A stretch of 64,000 nucleotides of DNA from Quisquiliibacterium transsilvanicum (lineage in GTDB: Bacteria > Pseudomonadota > Gammaproteobacteria > Burkholderiales > Burkholderiaceae_E), in NCBI RefSeq assembly GCF_014202215.1, contig NZ_JACHGB010000004.1, forward strand, positions 285,255 to 349,254, in the 5' to 3' direction. Of the stretch, positions 18,784 to 28,058 are shown piece by piece. The notes below the pieces were generated by a model, which saw only the letters and a list, made by a program, of their open reading frames with translations, was not told where the DNA came from and ran no database searches. A program made the translations under genes and the position numbers. Position 1 is the first letter of the stretch, and each line of letters starts with the position of its first letter.

Positions 18784-19158
18784 ATGCTTTCGCGCCTTCT
18801 TCCCGTCCTGCTGCTGGCGTTCGCTGCGCTGATCTCCGCTGCGCACGCACGTGAGGCGCCCGCGCGCCACATCCGCGAAGTGGCAATGTCGCAACTGCCG
18901 CGCGAGGCGCGTGAAACCCTCGCGCTGATCCGCGCCGGGGGGCCGTTCCCATACGCGAAGGACGGCACCGTCTTCTTCAACCGGGAGCGGTTTCTGCCGG
19001 CGCAGCCGCGGGGCTACTACAGGGAGTACACGGTGTCCACGCCGGGCGCGCGCGACCGAGGCGCTCGCCGGATCGTCGCCGGCGGCGATCCGCGCTGGTC
19101 GGGGGAGTACTACTACACGCGGGATCACTACCGGAGTTTCCGCCGCATTCGCGAGTGA
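18784..19158 (+). CDS. Secreted barnase-like ribonuclease (N1/T1 family)
   Basis: 124 residues with a signal peptide (MLSRLLPVLLLAFAALISAAHA) and a small microbial RNase domain. The barnase catalytic triad can be placed: Glu81 in YYREYTV, Arg96 in ARRIVAG and His115 in TRDHYRSF, matching barnase Glu73, Arg87 and His102 in order and spacing. It should cleave RNA endonucleolytically with guanine preference in the periplasm or outside the cell. I prefer the ATG at 18784 because TAGGA lies 8 bases before it; an in-frame ATG at 18775 has no such site. A barstar-like inhibitor gene overlaps or abuts its stop codon. Confidence 0.85.
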   Translation: MLSRLLPVLLLAFAALISAAHAREAPARHIREVAMSQLPREARETLALIRAGGPFPYAKDGTVFFNRERFLPAQPRGYYREYTVSTPGARDRGARRIVAGGDPRWSGEYYYTRDHYRSFRRIRE

Positions 19159-19163
19159 GCCCG

Positions 19164-19601
19164 ATGAGCGCCTTCAGCAACATCCCGCCTCAAGCCGTGC
19201 TTCCGCTCGGCGCCTATGACCTGGCCGAACTGCGCAGGGCTGCGCTGCGGGCGGACCAGCGGCTGCTCCACGCCGACTGCAGCCAGGCGACGGACAAGGG
19301 CGGGGTGATGGATGCGCTCGCCAGCGCCTTTGCGCTCCCCGCCCACTTCGGCCGGAACCTCGATGCGCTCTACGACTGCGTGACCGACCTGGCGCCTCTG
19401 CCGGAGGCGGACCAGCCGGGCTTCGTGGTGATCCTGGAGGAGCTTCCGGCCGAGTCCGATGGGGGTTTCGATCGCGATGCGCTGCTCGATGTGTTCCGCG
19501 ACGCGGCGGACTTCTTCTTCGACAAGGGCACCGCGTTCAGGGTGTTCTACTCGGTCCGCAAGCAGGCGCCGCCGCGCGCCCAGGGCGCAAGGTCCGACTA
19601 G
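19164..19601 (+). CDS. Barstar-family ribonuclease inhibitor
   Basis: 145 residues from ATG 19164; a GTG at 19155 overlapping the RNase TGA as GTGA would add three residues. The barstar core is clear: LLHADCSQATDKGGVMDALASAF and FGRNLDALYDCVTDL, the helix that in barstar supplies Asp35/Asp39 to plug the RNase active site, then FVVILEELP. It has no signal peptide, so it would act in the cytoplasm and protect the cell from unexported RNase. Directly translationally coupled to the RNase gene. Confidence 0.85.
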   Translation: MSAFSNIPPQAVLPLGAYDLAELRRAALRADQRLLHADCSQATDKGGVMDALASAFALPAHFGRNLDALYDCVTDLAPLPEADQPGFVVILEELPAESDGGFDRDALLDVFRDAADFFFDKGTAFRVFYSVRKQAPPRAQGARSD

Positions 19602-20371
19602 GAGGCGCGGCCCTGCCAGGGCGCGCCGGTGGCGCCGAGGTCACCGAAGCGCGCCTGCAGAACGGCAAGCGCCGCCAGGCCTGCGGTCTCGGTCCGCAGG
19701 ATCCGCGGGCCCATCGACACCGCGACGAAGCCGGCCTGCCGCGCCTGCGCCAGTTCTTCGTCTGCGAGGCCAGACTCGGGGCCGACCAGCACGACCGCCG
19801 GTCCGACGCCGCCCGCGGGGACGGCGAGCTCGCCGATGGTGATGGCGGCGCCGGGCGCAAGCACCAGCCTCGGCGCTCCGGCCACCGGTGCCGCCAGCCA
19901 GTCCTCGAGGGTCCGCACGGGCGCGAGCTCGGGCAGCCGGTCGCGGCCGCACTGCATGCAGGCCGCGACGACCAGCCGCTGCCAGTGCTCGGCGCGCCGG
20001 CGCGCGCGGTCCTCGTCGAGCCGCACCAGCGAGCGCCGGGACTGCAGCGGCACGATCGCCGACACGCCGAGCTCCACCGCCTTCTCGATCGTCCAGTCCA
20101 TCTTCTCGCCCGCCGACAGGCACTGGGCAAGCACGACCCGGAAGGGGCTCTCGGCAGGCGAGGGCAGGCGCGCGCCGAGCAGCAGCACGCAGCGGCGCGG
20201 GTCGGCTTCGCGGATCGTCGCGGCGTGCCGGGCGCCAGCGCCATCGAAGACCTCCAGGGCGTCGCCCGGCCGCAGGCGCAGCACGCGGCTGGCGTAATGC
20301 GACTGCTCGCGCTCGAGCGTCGCGGTGGCGCCCGCCGCGAGCGGGCCGGGCAGGTGAAGCCTGGGGGTCAT
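19598..20371 (-). CDS. rsmE: 16S rRNA (uracil(1498)-N3)-methyltransferase
   Basis: 257 residues, a SPOUT-class methyltransferase. N-terminal PUA-like part MTPRLHLPG, then VVLAQCLSAGEKMDWTIEKAVELGV, the SAM-binding knot with VVLVGPESGLADEEL and MGPRILRTETA. These are diagnostic for RsmE, which methylates U1498 of 16S rRNA. The ATG at 20371 is chosen over the longer open frame because the MTPR start is typical. Its stop overlaps the end of the convergent barstar gene by 4 bases. speDE lies upstream on the same strand, 19 bases away, so the two may be co-transcribed. Confidence 0.93.
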   Translation of the reverse strand: MTPRLHLPGPLAAGATATLEREQSHYASRVLRLRPGDALEVFDGAGARHAATIREADPRRCVLLLGARLPSPAESPFRVVLAQCLSAGEKMDWTIEKAVELGVSAIVPLQSRRSLVRLDEDRARRRAEHWQRLVVAACMQCGRDRLPELAPVRTLEDWLAAPVAGAPRLVLAPGAAITIGELAVPAGGVGPAVVLVGPESGLADEELAQARQAGFVAVSMGPRILRTETAGLAALAVLQARFGDLGATGAPWQGRAS

Positions 20372-20390
20372 CGGCGCCGCCCGTTGCCGC

Positions 20391-21626
20391 TCAGGGCAGC
20401 AGCCTGCGATAGAAGTTGGGCAGCGCGAACAGCGCGCGGTGCATCTCGCCGTTGTACAGATCGAGGTCGCCGATTCCGCGCAAGGCGATGCGCGCCTCGA
20501 TCGTGGCCTCGTCGACCGCCAGCGGGTCGAGGCTGTCCGAGGCCACGGCCAGGCCCCAGTAGGCGCCGTAGAGCGGGATGTACAGGCCCAGCGGCCGGAC
20601 GACGCGGAACACCGCGGCCAGGTCGGCCAGCGTGCTGCGCACCCGTTCCTTGTCGAACACCGGCGAGCCGATGTGCAGCGACACTGCACCGCCGGGATTC
20701 AGCGAGCGTCTGACCATCTCGAAGAACTCGCGCGCGTACAGCTTCTGCGCGGGTGTGTCCGGGTCGGTGAGATCGAGCACGATCAGGTCGAAGCGCTCGC
20801 CCATTTCCTGCACGAAGCGGAAGCCGTCGCCGATGTGCACCTCGAGGCGCGGGTCGTCGAATGCGCCGCGGTGCACCGAGCCGAGATACTGCTTCGACAC
20901 GCGCACCACCTCGGGGTCGAGCTCGGCCATCACGACGCGGCCGATGCCCGGGTGCTTGAGGAGTTCCTCGCTCGAGCCGCCGTCCCCGCCGCCGATCACC
21001 AGCGCCGACCGCGGCGACTCGTGGGCCAGCGCGGCGCAGTGGACGATGGGCTCGTGGTAGAAGAACTCGTCCTTCTCCGAGGTCATGTACGCGCCGTCCA
21101 GGCGGAACAGCCGGCCCCACTGCGGGGTGTCGAAGACCTCGATGGTCTGGAACTCGGAACGAGTGGTCTCGAGACGCCGGCTGGCGCGGTAGCCGTAGGC
21201 GCTCTGCTCGTTGAGCCACTCGAGCAGCAGTTCGTCCGCTTTCGTGACCGGATCGGCCGACGCGCGCAGGATGCGGTTGGTGATCTGCTCGGCAGGCCTG
21301 AACGCGATGATCAGGTCGTCCATCAGGCGCTCGGCCTTGCCCGAGTTGTCCGTCGTGAAGTTGCACACGTAGACGTCGAGCGTGACGCCGGCGCGCTCCG
21401 GCCAGGTGTGCAGCGCAACGTGCGACTCGGCCAGCAGCACTGCGCCGGTGACGCCGCCGGGCTCGCCCTCCCAGTATGGAAACGTGAAGAACTTCTCGGC
21501 GACCAGGGTCAGGCCCGATTCGGCGACCGCCTTGCGGCAGAGCGCGGCGAGGCGTTCCGCGTCGATGAGCAGTTCACGTTCGCAACTGCAGCCGAAGATG
21601 TCCGCAGTGAGATGCAGTCCTTGCAT
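20391..21626 (-). CDS. S-adenosylmethionine decarboxylase-spermidine synthase fusion
   Basis: 411 residues combining two polyamine enzymes. Residues 1 to about 115 are a prokaryotic-type SpeD: LLAESHVALHTWPE contains the self-cleavage site Glu67-Ser68, whose Ser becomes the pyruvoyl group, and CNFTTD follows. Residues about 140-411 are SpeE, with the SAM-binding GGGDGGSSEE (212-221), ELDPEVV and DLTDPDTPA. Together they would turn putrescine and S-adenosylmethionine into spermidine. SpeD-SpeE fusions are known, for example from Delftia acidovorans. Self-cleavage at Ser68 would release the first 67 residues as a beta chain and leave the alpha chain joined to SpeE. A leader of about 210 bases precedes it. 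Confidence 0.92.
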   Translation of the reverse strand: MQGLHLTADIFGCSCERELLIDAERLAALCRKAVAESGLTLVAEKFFTFPYWEGEPGGVTGAVLLAESHVALHTWPERAGVTLDVYVCNFTTDNSGKAERLMDDLIIAFRPAEQITNRILRASADPVTKADELLLEWLNEQSAYGYRASRRLETTRSEFQTIEVFDTPQWGRLFRLDGAYMTSEKDEFFYHEPIVHCAALAHESPRSALVIGGGDGGSSEELLKHPGIGRVVMAELDPEVVRVSKQYLGSVHRGAFDDPRLEVHIGDGFRFVQEMGERFDLIVLDLTDPDTPAQKLYAREFFEMVRRSLNPGGAVSLHIGSPVFDKERVRSTLADLAAVFRVVRPLGLYIPLYGAYWGLAVASDSLDPLAVDEATIEARIALRGIGDLDLYNGEMHRALFALPNFYRRLLP

Positions 21627-21842
21627 TCGGTCCCAACCCAGTGTCAGTCCACGACCAGATCAGCGGAAAGGTCCCGCAGGCCGGGCGTGCCAGCGCGGCG
21701 CCGGCACATGAACCACAGGCGGGGGGGCTTTTCGAGATCGGCCCCGCGCCATTTGAACCACCGGCGTCAGCCCGGCAGCTTCCCGCGGTATCAGTGCATC
21801 GTCCTTGCGAACGGTGCAGCACAAGACGCGGAAAAGCCCTCG

Positions 21843-21848
21843 ATTATA
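21843..21848 (-). promoter_or_regulatory. Consensus -10 box for the speDE transcript
   Basis: A perfect TATAAT on the minus strand, 217 bases before the speDE ATG, in the speDE/tkt divergent intergenic region. No good -35 match is present at 16-18 bases. If used, it leaves a leader of about 210 bases. Confidence 0.4.
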
Positions 21849-21890
21849 GCGAAAAGCGATTCGAACCGTGCCGTTTCCCGTGCGCTTTGG

Positions 21891-21896
21891 TAAAAT
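21891..21896 (+). promoter_or_regulatory. -10-like hexamer upstream of transketolase
   Basis: TAAAAT, 25 bases before the ATG at 21922, inside the only A+T-leaning stretch of the divergent region. The start would be about 21903, giving a very short leader. The -35 region is poor. Confidence 0.4.
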
Positions 21897-21921
21897 CCAA
21901 GGTTTTCCCCGGCACCGAGCG

Positions 21922-24000
21922 ATGACATCCAACGAACGTTCCAGCGGGGCGCATGACGTCCGGCCCGACCTGACTACCGCTCGCATGGCCGACGCCATCC
22001 GCGTGCTTGCCATGGACGCCGTCCAGCAGGCCAATTCGGGGCATCCCGGCATGCCCATGGGCATGGCGGAGATCGCCCTGGCGCTCTGGTCGCGGCATCT
22101 CAAGCACGACCCCGCCCAGCCGGGCTGGTTCGACCGTGACCGCTTCGTGCTGTCCAACGGCCACGGGTCGATGCTGCTCTACGCGCTGCTGCACCTCACC
22201 GGCTACGACCTCCCGCTGCAGGAGCTCAGGAACTTCCGCCAGCTGCACTCGAAGACTCCGGGCCACCCGGAAGTCGGCGTCACCCCCGGTGTCGAGACCA
22301 CCACCGGTCCGCTCGGCCAGGGGCTGGCCAATGCGGTGGGCATGGCGCTGGCCGAGCGGCAGCTCGCGGCGGAGTTCAACCGCGAGGGATTCCCGCTGGT
22401 CGACCACCTGACCTGGGTCTTCGTCGGCGACGGCTGCCTGATGGAAGGCATCTCGCACGAGGTCTGCTCGCTGGCAGGCACCCTGCGCCTGTCGAAGCTG
22501 GTTGTGCTCTACGACGACAACGGCATCTCCATCGACGGCGAGGTCAGGCACTGGTTCGCCGACGACAGCGTGCGCCGTTTCCAAGCCTACGGCTGGCATG
22601 TGATCGCCGACGTCGACGGCCATGACGTCGAGGCGCTCGATGCCGCCATCGCGCTGGCGCGCGACTGGTCCGCCAACGGCCGCGACGGCCGCTTCGCCCC
22701 CACCCTGATCCAGTGCCGCACCGTGATCGGCAAGGGCTCGCCGAACCGGGCGGGCACGGCCAAGGCGCACGGTGAGCCCTTCGGCGCCGATGAGATTCGC
22801 GCCACTCGCGATGCGATGCTCGCCGCTGACGGCATGGGCGAGCCCTGGCAGATCCCCGACGACGTCCGCCAGGCATGGGATGCGCGCGAGCAGGGTGCGC
22901 GAGTGCGCGGCGCCTGGGACGGGATTTTCGACGCCTACCGGGCACGGTTCCCCGCGGAGGCGGCGGAGTTCGCGCGGCGCATGCGGGGCGAGTTGCCCGC
23001 CGACTGGCTCGACATCGTCGACCGCATGGTCGACGACACGGTCGCCAAGGCGGAGAAGATCGCCACCCGGAAGGCCTCGCAGAACGCGCTGAACCATCTG
23101 GGCCCGGCGCTGCCGGAGCTGCTCGGCGGCTCGGCCGACCTCACTGGCAGCAACCTCACCGATTTCAAGGATGCGGGCGCGCTGCGCGTGTCCGACGAGG
23201 GCTTCGTTGCGGGCCGCCATATCAACTACGGCGTGCGCGAGTTCGGCATGAGCGCGGTGATGAACGGCATCGCGCTGCATGGCGGCTACATTCCGTACGG
23301 CGGCACCTTCCTGACCTTCTCCGACTACTCCCGCAACGCGCTGCGCATGGCGGCGCTGATGAAGCAGCGCGTGGTGTTCGTGTTCACGCACGACTCCATC
23401 GGCCTGGGCGAGGACGGCCCCACCCACCAGTCGGTGGAGCATGCCGCCACCCTGCGGCTGATCCCGCAGATGGACGTCTGGCGTCCGGCCGACCCGGTCG
23501 AATCCGCGCTCGCCTGGGCCTCGGCGATCGAGCGTGCCGACGGTCCGTCCTCGCTGCTGTTCACCCGGCAGGCCGTGCCCTTCCTGACCCGTTCCGAAGG
23601 GCAGGTCGAAGCGATCCGCCGCGGCGGCTACGTGCTGCGCGACGCCGGGCAGGCGCAGGCCGTGATCATCGCCACCGGTTCCGAGGTCGGCATCGCGCTC
23701 GAGGCGCGCGAGCGGCTGCTGCAGGACGGAATCGAGGTTCGCATCGTGTCGATGCCCTCGACCAGCGTCTTCGACCGCCAGGACGCGGCCTGGAAGGCCT
23801 CGGTGCTGCCCGCCGGCGTGCCGCGGGTCGCGATCGAGGCGGGCGTCACCGGCGGCTGGTGGAAGTACCGCTGCGACGCGGTGCTCGGCATCGACAGCTA
23901 CGGCGAGTCCGCGCCGGCCGGCGTGCTGTTCGAGCACTTCGGCCTCACCGCGGCGAAGCTCGCCGACACCGTTCGCTCGGTGATCGCCGGCAGGGACTGA
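21922..24000 (+). CDS. tkt: Transketolase
   Basis: 692 residues, thiamine-diphosphate enzyme of the pentose phosphate pathway or Calvin cycle that moves two-carbon units between sugar phosphates. Visible: [28 protein letters not shown], the ThDP motif [10 protein letters not shown] through [11 protein letters not shown], and [16 protein letters not shown] in the pyrimidine-binding domain. The ATG at 21922 (MTSNERSS) replaces a longer open frame whose extra residues overlap the promoter. First gene of a run tkt-gap-pgk-pyk, all on one strand with short gaps. Confidence 0.95.
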   Translation: MTSNERSSGAHDVRPDLTTARMADAIRVLAMDAVQQANSGHPGMPMGMAEIALALWSRHLKHDPAQPGWFDRDRFVLSNGHGSMLLYALLHLTGYDLPLQELRNFRQLHSKTPGHPEVGVTPGVETTTGPLGQGLANAVGMALAERQLAAEFNREGFPLVDHLTWVFVGDGCLMEGISHEVCSLAGTLRLSKLVVLYDDNGISIDGEVRHWFADDSVRRFQAYGWHVIADVDGHDVEALDAAIALARDWSANGRDGRFAPTLIQCRTVIGKGSPNRAGTAKAHGEPFGADEIRATRDAMLAADGMGEPWQIPDDVRQAWDAREQGARVRGAWDGIFDAYRARFPAEAAEFARRMRGELPADWLDIVDRMVDDTVAKAEKIATRKASQNALNHLGPALPELLGGSADLTGSNLTDFKDAGALRVSDEGFVAGRHINYGVREFGMSAVMNGIALHGGYIPYGGTFLTFSDYSRNALRMAALMKQRVVFVFTHDSIGLGEDGPTHQSVEHAATLRLIPQMDVWRPADPVESALAWASAIERADGPSSLLFTRQAVPFLTRSEGQVEAIRRGGYVLRDAGQAQAVIIATGSEVGIALEARERLLQDGIEVRIVSMPSTSVFDRQDAAWKASVLPAGVPRVAIEAGVTGGWWKYRCDAVLGIDSYGESAPAGVLFEHFGLTAAKLADTVRSVIAGRD

Positions 24001-24014
24001 ACCAGACCACCGCT

Positions 24015-24031
24015 GCGGGGACGGTCCCCGC
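24015..24031 (+). terminator. Small perfect hairpin between tkt and gap
   Basis: GCGGGGAC and GTCCCCGC are perfect complements around one G, a stem of about 7 bp with a minimal loop. It is too weak to be sure of termination; it may stabilise or separate the tkt and gap messages. Confidence 0.3.
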
Positions 24032-24071
24032 GGCATCGACCGATCCTTCATTCGACCCAGGGACCATCGCC

Positions 24072-25082
24072 ATGACCATCCGTGTAGCCATCAACGGTTA
24101 CGGCCGCATCGGCCGCAACATCCTGCGTGCCCACTACGAAGGCGGCAAGAAGCATCCGATCGAGATCGTGGCGATCAACGACCTCGGCGACGCCAGCACC
24201 AACGCCCATCTCACGCAGTACGACACCGCGCACGGCAAGTTCCCCGGCACGGTCAAGGTCGACGGCGACAGCATCGTCGTCAACGGCGACCGCATCCGGG
24301 TGCTGGCCAACCGCAACCCGGCCGAGCTGCCGTGGGGCGAGCTGGGCGTGGACGTGGTGCTCGAGTGCACCGGCTTCTTCACCAGCAAGGAGAAGGCCTC
24401 GGCGCACCTGAAGGGTGGCGCGAAGAAGGTCATCATCTCGGCACCCGGCGGCAAGGACGTCGACGCCACCGTGGTCTACGGCGTCAATCACTCGGTGCTG
24501 AAGGCCTCCGACACCGTGATCTCCAACGCCTCGTGCACCACCAACTGCCTGGCGCCGCTGGTCAAGCCGCTGCACGACCGCATCGGCGTGGTCAACGGCC
24601 TGATGACCACCATCCACGCCTACACCAACGACCAGGTGCTCACCGACGTCTACCACGAGGACCTGCGCCGCGCGCGCTCGGCCACGATGTCGATGATTCC
24701 CACCAAGACCGGCGCAGCCGCCGCGGTCGGCCTGGTGCTGCCCGAGCTCAACGGCCGCCTGGACGGCTACGCGATGCGCGTGCCCACGATCAACGTCTCG
24801 ATCGTCGACCTGTCCTTCATCGCTGCGCGCGACACCTCGGTCGAGGAGATCAACGCCATCATGAAGGAAGCCTCGGAAGGCGCGCTCAAGGGCGTGCTCG
24901 AGTACAGCGATGCGCCGCTGGTGTCGGTGGACTTCAACCACAACCCGGCTTCGTCCAACTACGACTCCACGCTGACCAAGGTTTCGGGCCGGCTGGTCAA
25001 GGTGTCGAGCTGGTACGACAACGAGTGGGGCTTCAGCAACCGCATGCTGGACACCACCACGGCCCTGATGGTAGCGAAGTAA
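24072..25082 (+). CDS. gap: Glyceraldehyde-3-phosphate dehydrogenase, type I
   Basis: 336 residues. NAD-binding GYGRIGRN at the N-terminus, the active-site [12 protein letters not shown] with its nucleophilic Cys, and the C-terminal [13 protein letters not shown] are all present. It interconverts glyceraldehyde 3-phosphate and 1,3-bisphosphoglycerate. The residue after strand 2 is Asp (INDLGD), favouring NAD over NADP. AGGGA precedes the ATG. The pgk gene follows after 11 bases. Confidence 0.97.
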   Translation: MTIRVAINGYGRIGRNILRAHYEGGKKHPIEIVAINDLGDASTNAHLTQYDTAHGKFPGTVKVDGDSIVVNGDRIRVLANRNPAELPWGELGVDVVLECTGFFTSKEKASAHLKGGAKKVIISAPGGKDVDATVVYGVNHSVLKASDTVISNASCTTNCLAPLVKPLHDRIGVVNGLMTTIHAYTNDQVLTDVYHEDLRRARSATMSMIPTKTGAAAAVGLVLPELNGRLDGYAMRVPTINVSIVDLSFIAARDTSVEEINAIMKEASEGALKGVLEYSDAPLVSVDFNHNPASSNYDSTLTKVSGRLVKVSSWYDNEWGFSNRMLDTTTALMVAK

Positions 25083-25093
25083 GCGGAGGCGGC

Positions 25094-26278
25094 ATGCAGT
25101 TCAAGCGGCTCACCGACCTCGAAATCGCAGGAAAGCGCGTCTTCATCCGCGCGGACCTCAACGTCCCGCAGGACGACAAGCTCGCGATCACCGACGACAC
25201 GCGCATCCGCGCGTCGATCCCGGCGATCGAACACTGCCTGAAGGCCGGTGCGGCCGTGATGGTCACTTCGCACCTGGGCCGGCCCACCGAGGGCGAGCTG
25301 CGCCCCGAGGACTCGCTGGCGCCGATCGCGGCGCGGCTGGCCGAGCTGCTCGGCCGCAAGGTGCCGCTGGTGCGCGACTGGGTCGACGGCGGCTTCTCCG
25401 TCGGCCCGGGCGAGGTGGTGCTGCTCGAGAACTGCCGCTGCAACAAGGGCGAGAAGAAGAACGACGAGGCGCTTTCGAAGAAGATGGCCGCGCTCTGCGA
25501 CGTCTACGTGAACGACGCCTTCGGCACGGCCCACCGCGCAGAGGCCACCACGCACGGCATCGCGAAATACGCTCCGGTGGCCTGCGCGGGCCCGCTGCTG
25601 GCGGCCGAGCTCGACGCGCTGGGCCGCGCGCTGGGCAATCCGCGGCGGCCGCTGGTGGCCATCGTGGCGGGCTCCAAGGTCTCCACCAAGCTCACCATCC
25701 TGAAGAGCCTGTCGGACAAGGTCGACCAGCTGATCGTCGGCGGCGGCATCGCCAACACCTTCCTGGCTGCCAGCGGCCGGCCGATCGGCCGCTCGCTCGC
25801 CGAACCCGACCTGCTCGCCGAGGCCCGCGCGATCATGGATGCGATGGCGGCGCGGGGCGCCTCGGTGCCGCTGCCGGTCGACGTCGTCGTGGCCAACGAG
25901 CTTTCCGCGCATGCGCGCGGCAACAAGGTGGCGGCAGAGGACGTGGGCCCCGACGACATGATCCTCGACATCGGCCCCAAGACCGCGGCCATGTTCTCCG
26001 CGGTGATCGCCGAGGCCGGCACCATCGTCTGGAATGGCCCCGTCGGGGTGTTCGAGTACGAGCAGTTCGCGGGCGGCACGCGCGCGCTGGCGGCGGCGAT
26101 CGCGCATTCGCCCGGTTTCTCCATTGCCGGCGGCGGCGACACCCTCGCGGCGATCGCCAAGTTCGGCATCACCGACCAGGTCGAATACATCTCCACCGGC
26201 GGCGGCGCCTTCCTCGAGTTCCTCGAAGGCCATGTGCTGCCCGCGGTGGCGGCGCTCGAGGCGCGCGCGGCCGGCTGA
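25094..26278 (+). CDS. pgk: Phosphoglycerate kinase
   Basis: 394 residues. RADLNVPQD, the substrate-binding SHLGRPT, the hinge and nucleotide region [21 protein letters not shown] and the C-terminal GGGDTLAAI are all in place. It makes ATP from 1,3-bisphosphoglycerate. GGAGG lies 4-9 bases before the ATG, and the 11-base gap to gap indicates one operon. Confidence 0.97.
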   Translation: MQFKRLTDLEIAGKRVFIRADLNVPQDDKLAITDDTRIRASIPAIEHCLKAGAAVMVTSHLGRPTEGELRPEDSLAPIAARLAELLGRKVPLVRDWVDGGFSVGPGEVVLLENCRCNKGEKKNDEALSKKMAALCDVYVNDAFGTAHRAEATTHGIAKYAPVACAGPLLAAELDALGRALGNPRRPLVAIVAGSKVSTKLTILKSLSDKVDQLIVGGGIANTFLAASGRPIGRSLAEPDLLAEARAIMDAMAARGASVPLPVDVVVANELSAHARGNKVAAEDVGPDDMILDIGPKTAAMFSAVIAEAGTIVWNGPVGVFEYEQFAGGTRALAAAIAHSPGFSIAGGGDTLAAIAKFGITDQVEYISTGGGAFLEFLEGHVLPAVAALEARAAG

Positions 26279-26330
26279 CGCAGGTGCCGGGCCTGGCGGG
26301 CGGCGTGGCGGGTGGTGTGGTGGGCCGCGC

Positions 26331-26370
26331 GCCGGGCGTTGCCGGGCGTTGCCGGGCGGTGCCGGGCGGG
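26331..26370. repeat. Four tandem 10-bp repeats between pgk and pyk
   Basis: Units gccgggcgtt, gccgggcgtt, gccgggcggt and gccgggcggg in direct succession, within a G+C-rich 174-base intergenic region. No coding frame uses them. Confidence 0.8.
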
Positions 26371-26452
26371 GGCGCCCGGTAGCGGGGCAGGGGTTGGCGC
26401 GGCTTCGGCTGCGCTACGCTAGGGGCTGATCAAGACCCTGGAGCCCGCCCCG

Positions 26453-27886
26453 ATGTTCTCACCCCGCGCCACCAAGATCGTCGCCACTCTCGGGCCCGCG
26501 AGCGCGGACCCCGCGGTACTCGAGCGGATGATCGTCGCCGGCGTCAACGTCGTGCGGCTCAATTTCTCGCACGGCAGCGCCGAGCAGCACGCACAGGCGG
26601 CGCGCCAGGTGCGCGAGATCGCAGCGCGGCTGGGGCGCGACATCGGCGTTCTGGCCGACCTGCAGGGCCCGAAGATCCGCATCGGCCGCTTCGAGCACGG
26701 CAGGATCGAGCTTGCCGCGGGCGATCCCTTCGTCTTCGACACGAGCCTCGCGGTGGGCGACCAGGGCCGCGTCGGGCTCGACTACGCCGAGCTGGTGCAC
26801 GACGTGAAGCCCGGCGACACGCTGCTGCTCGACGACGGACGCATCACCATGCGCGTCGTGCGCGTGGGCGCGCGGACGATCGAAGCCACGGTGCTGGCCG
26901 GCGGGGTGCTCTCGGACCGCAAGGGCATCAACCGGCAGGGGGGCGGGCTGTCGGCGCCGGCGCTCACTGCCAAGGACCTCGAGGACATCCGGCACGCGGT
27001 GGCGCTGGAGGCGGACTTCCTCGCGGTCTCCTTCCCGCGCAATGCGAGCGACATGTACATGGCCCGCGAGCTGATGCGCGCGGCGGGCGGGCGCATGCTG
27101 GTGATCGCCAAGATCGAGCGCTACGAGGCGATCGGCAACCTCGACGAGATCCTCAAGGCCTCCGATGGGATCATGGTCGCGCGCGGCGACCTCGCGGTCG
27201 AGGTCGGCGACGCTGCGGTGCCCGCGCTGCAGAAGCGGATGATCCGCATGGCGCGGGAGCTGAACCGGCTGACCATCACCGCCACCCAGATGATGGAGTC
27301 GATGATCGGTTCGCCGGTGCCCACGCGGGCCGAGGTGTCGGACGTGGCCAACGCGGTGCTCGATGGCACCGATGCCGTGATGCTGTCCGGGGAGACCGCG
27401 GCCGGCCGCTACCCGGTCGAGACCGTCGAGGCAATGGCGCGCGTCTGCCTGGAGGCGGACCAGTCGCAGTCGGTGCCGATGGCCAGCGAGTTCCTGAACC
27501 GCACCTTCACGCGCATCGACCAGTCGCTTGCGATGAGCGCGCTGTTCATCGCGCATCACATGAAGATCAAGGCGATCGTCGCGCTGACGCAGTCCGGATC
27601 CACCGCGTTGTGGATGTCCAGGATCGACTCGGGCGTGCCGATCTACGCGCTGACGCCGGAGGAGGGCACGCGACGGCGGATGAGCCTGTACCGGGAGGTG
27701 CACCCGATCCTGTTCGCCTACCGTTCGCTCGATCGCGAGGCGTTGCTGCTGGAGGCGGAGCAGAAGCTGGTCGATGCCGGCGTCGTCGCGCGCGGCGACC
27801 TGGTAATCATCACGACCGGCGAGCCGATCGGCATGGCCGGCGGGACCAACACGATGAAGATCCTGCGCGTCGGCGAGCACGGCTGA
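26453..27886 (+). CDS. pyk: Pyruvate kinase
   Basis: 477 residues. TKIVATLGPAS at the start, VVRLNFSHG, DLQGPKIR, the catalytic-lysine region VIAKIERYEA, MVARGDLAVEVG and ITATQMMESM are all present, as is the C-terminal domain that usually binds effectors. It converts phosphoenolpyruvate and ADP to pyruvate and ATP. GGAG precedes the ATG. The 174-base gap to pgk, with tandem repeats, could hold its own promoter; a strong hairpin follows its stop. Confidence 0.96.
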   Translation: MFSPRATKIVATLGPASADPAVLERMIVAGVNVVRLNFSHGSAEQHAQAARQVREIAARLGRDIGVLADLQGPKIRIGRFEHGRIELAAGDPFVFDTSLAVGDQGRVGLDYAELVHDVKPGDTLLLDDGRITMRVVRVGARTIEATVLAGGVLSDRKGINRQGGGLSAPALTAKDLEDIRHAVALEADFLAVSFPRNASDMYMARELMRAAGGRMLVIAKIERYEAIGNLDEILKASDGIMVARGDLAVEVGDAAVPALQKRMIRMARELNRLTITATQMMESMIGSPVPTRAEVSDVANAVLDGTDAVMLSGETAAGRYPVETVEAMARVCLEADQSQSVPMASEFLNRTFTRIDQSLAMSALFIAHHMKIKAIVALTQSGSTALWMSRIDSGVPIYALTPEEGTRRRMSLYREVHPILFAYRSLDREALLLEAEQKLVDAGVVARGDLVIITTGEPIGMAGGTNTMKILRVGEHG

Positions 27887-27900
27887 GGGCGGCCGCGCCT

Positions 27901-27923
27901 TCCGGCACCGCAGCGGTGCCGGA
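27901..27923 (+). terminator. Hairpin after pyk
   Basis: TCCGGCACCGC, A, GCGGTGCCGGA: perfect 11-base arms beginning 15 bases after the pyk stop. There is no T tract, so this is a terminator-like or 3'-stabilising stem. Confidence 0.5.
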
Positions 27924-28058
27924 GCGCAACGGCGCGCGCCGCAGCTGCTCCGCCGCAGGGCGGCAGCCTGCGATCTGCCGGTCTTCGAAACGCCACGGCC
28001 CCCGGCCGGGCGCCAGGCCTTTGACGCGTCCCAGCCTGTCGCCTATCCTCGCCCGACC

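Noticed and set aside
13720-18980. Very long minus-strand open frames (885 and 949 codons) across maeB and the DUF1631 gene
   Set aside because: They are antisense shadows typical of high G+C DNA: low-complexity Arg/Gly/His-rich translations, no recognisable domain, while the plus-strand frames give complete known proteins.
21574-21822. Upstream open frame of 82 codons in the speDE leader
   Set aside because: It overlaps the speDE start, has no ribosome site and no family resemblance.
22875-24071. In-frame extension of the gap gene running back through tkt
   Set aside because: The extension is Arg/Gly-rich out-of-frame tkt sequence; GAPDH starts at its normal [14 protein letters not shown] with a ribosome site.
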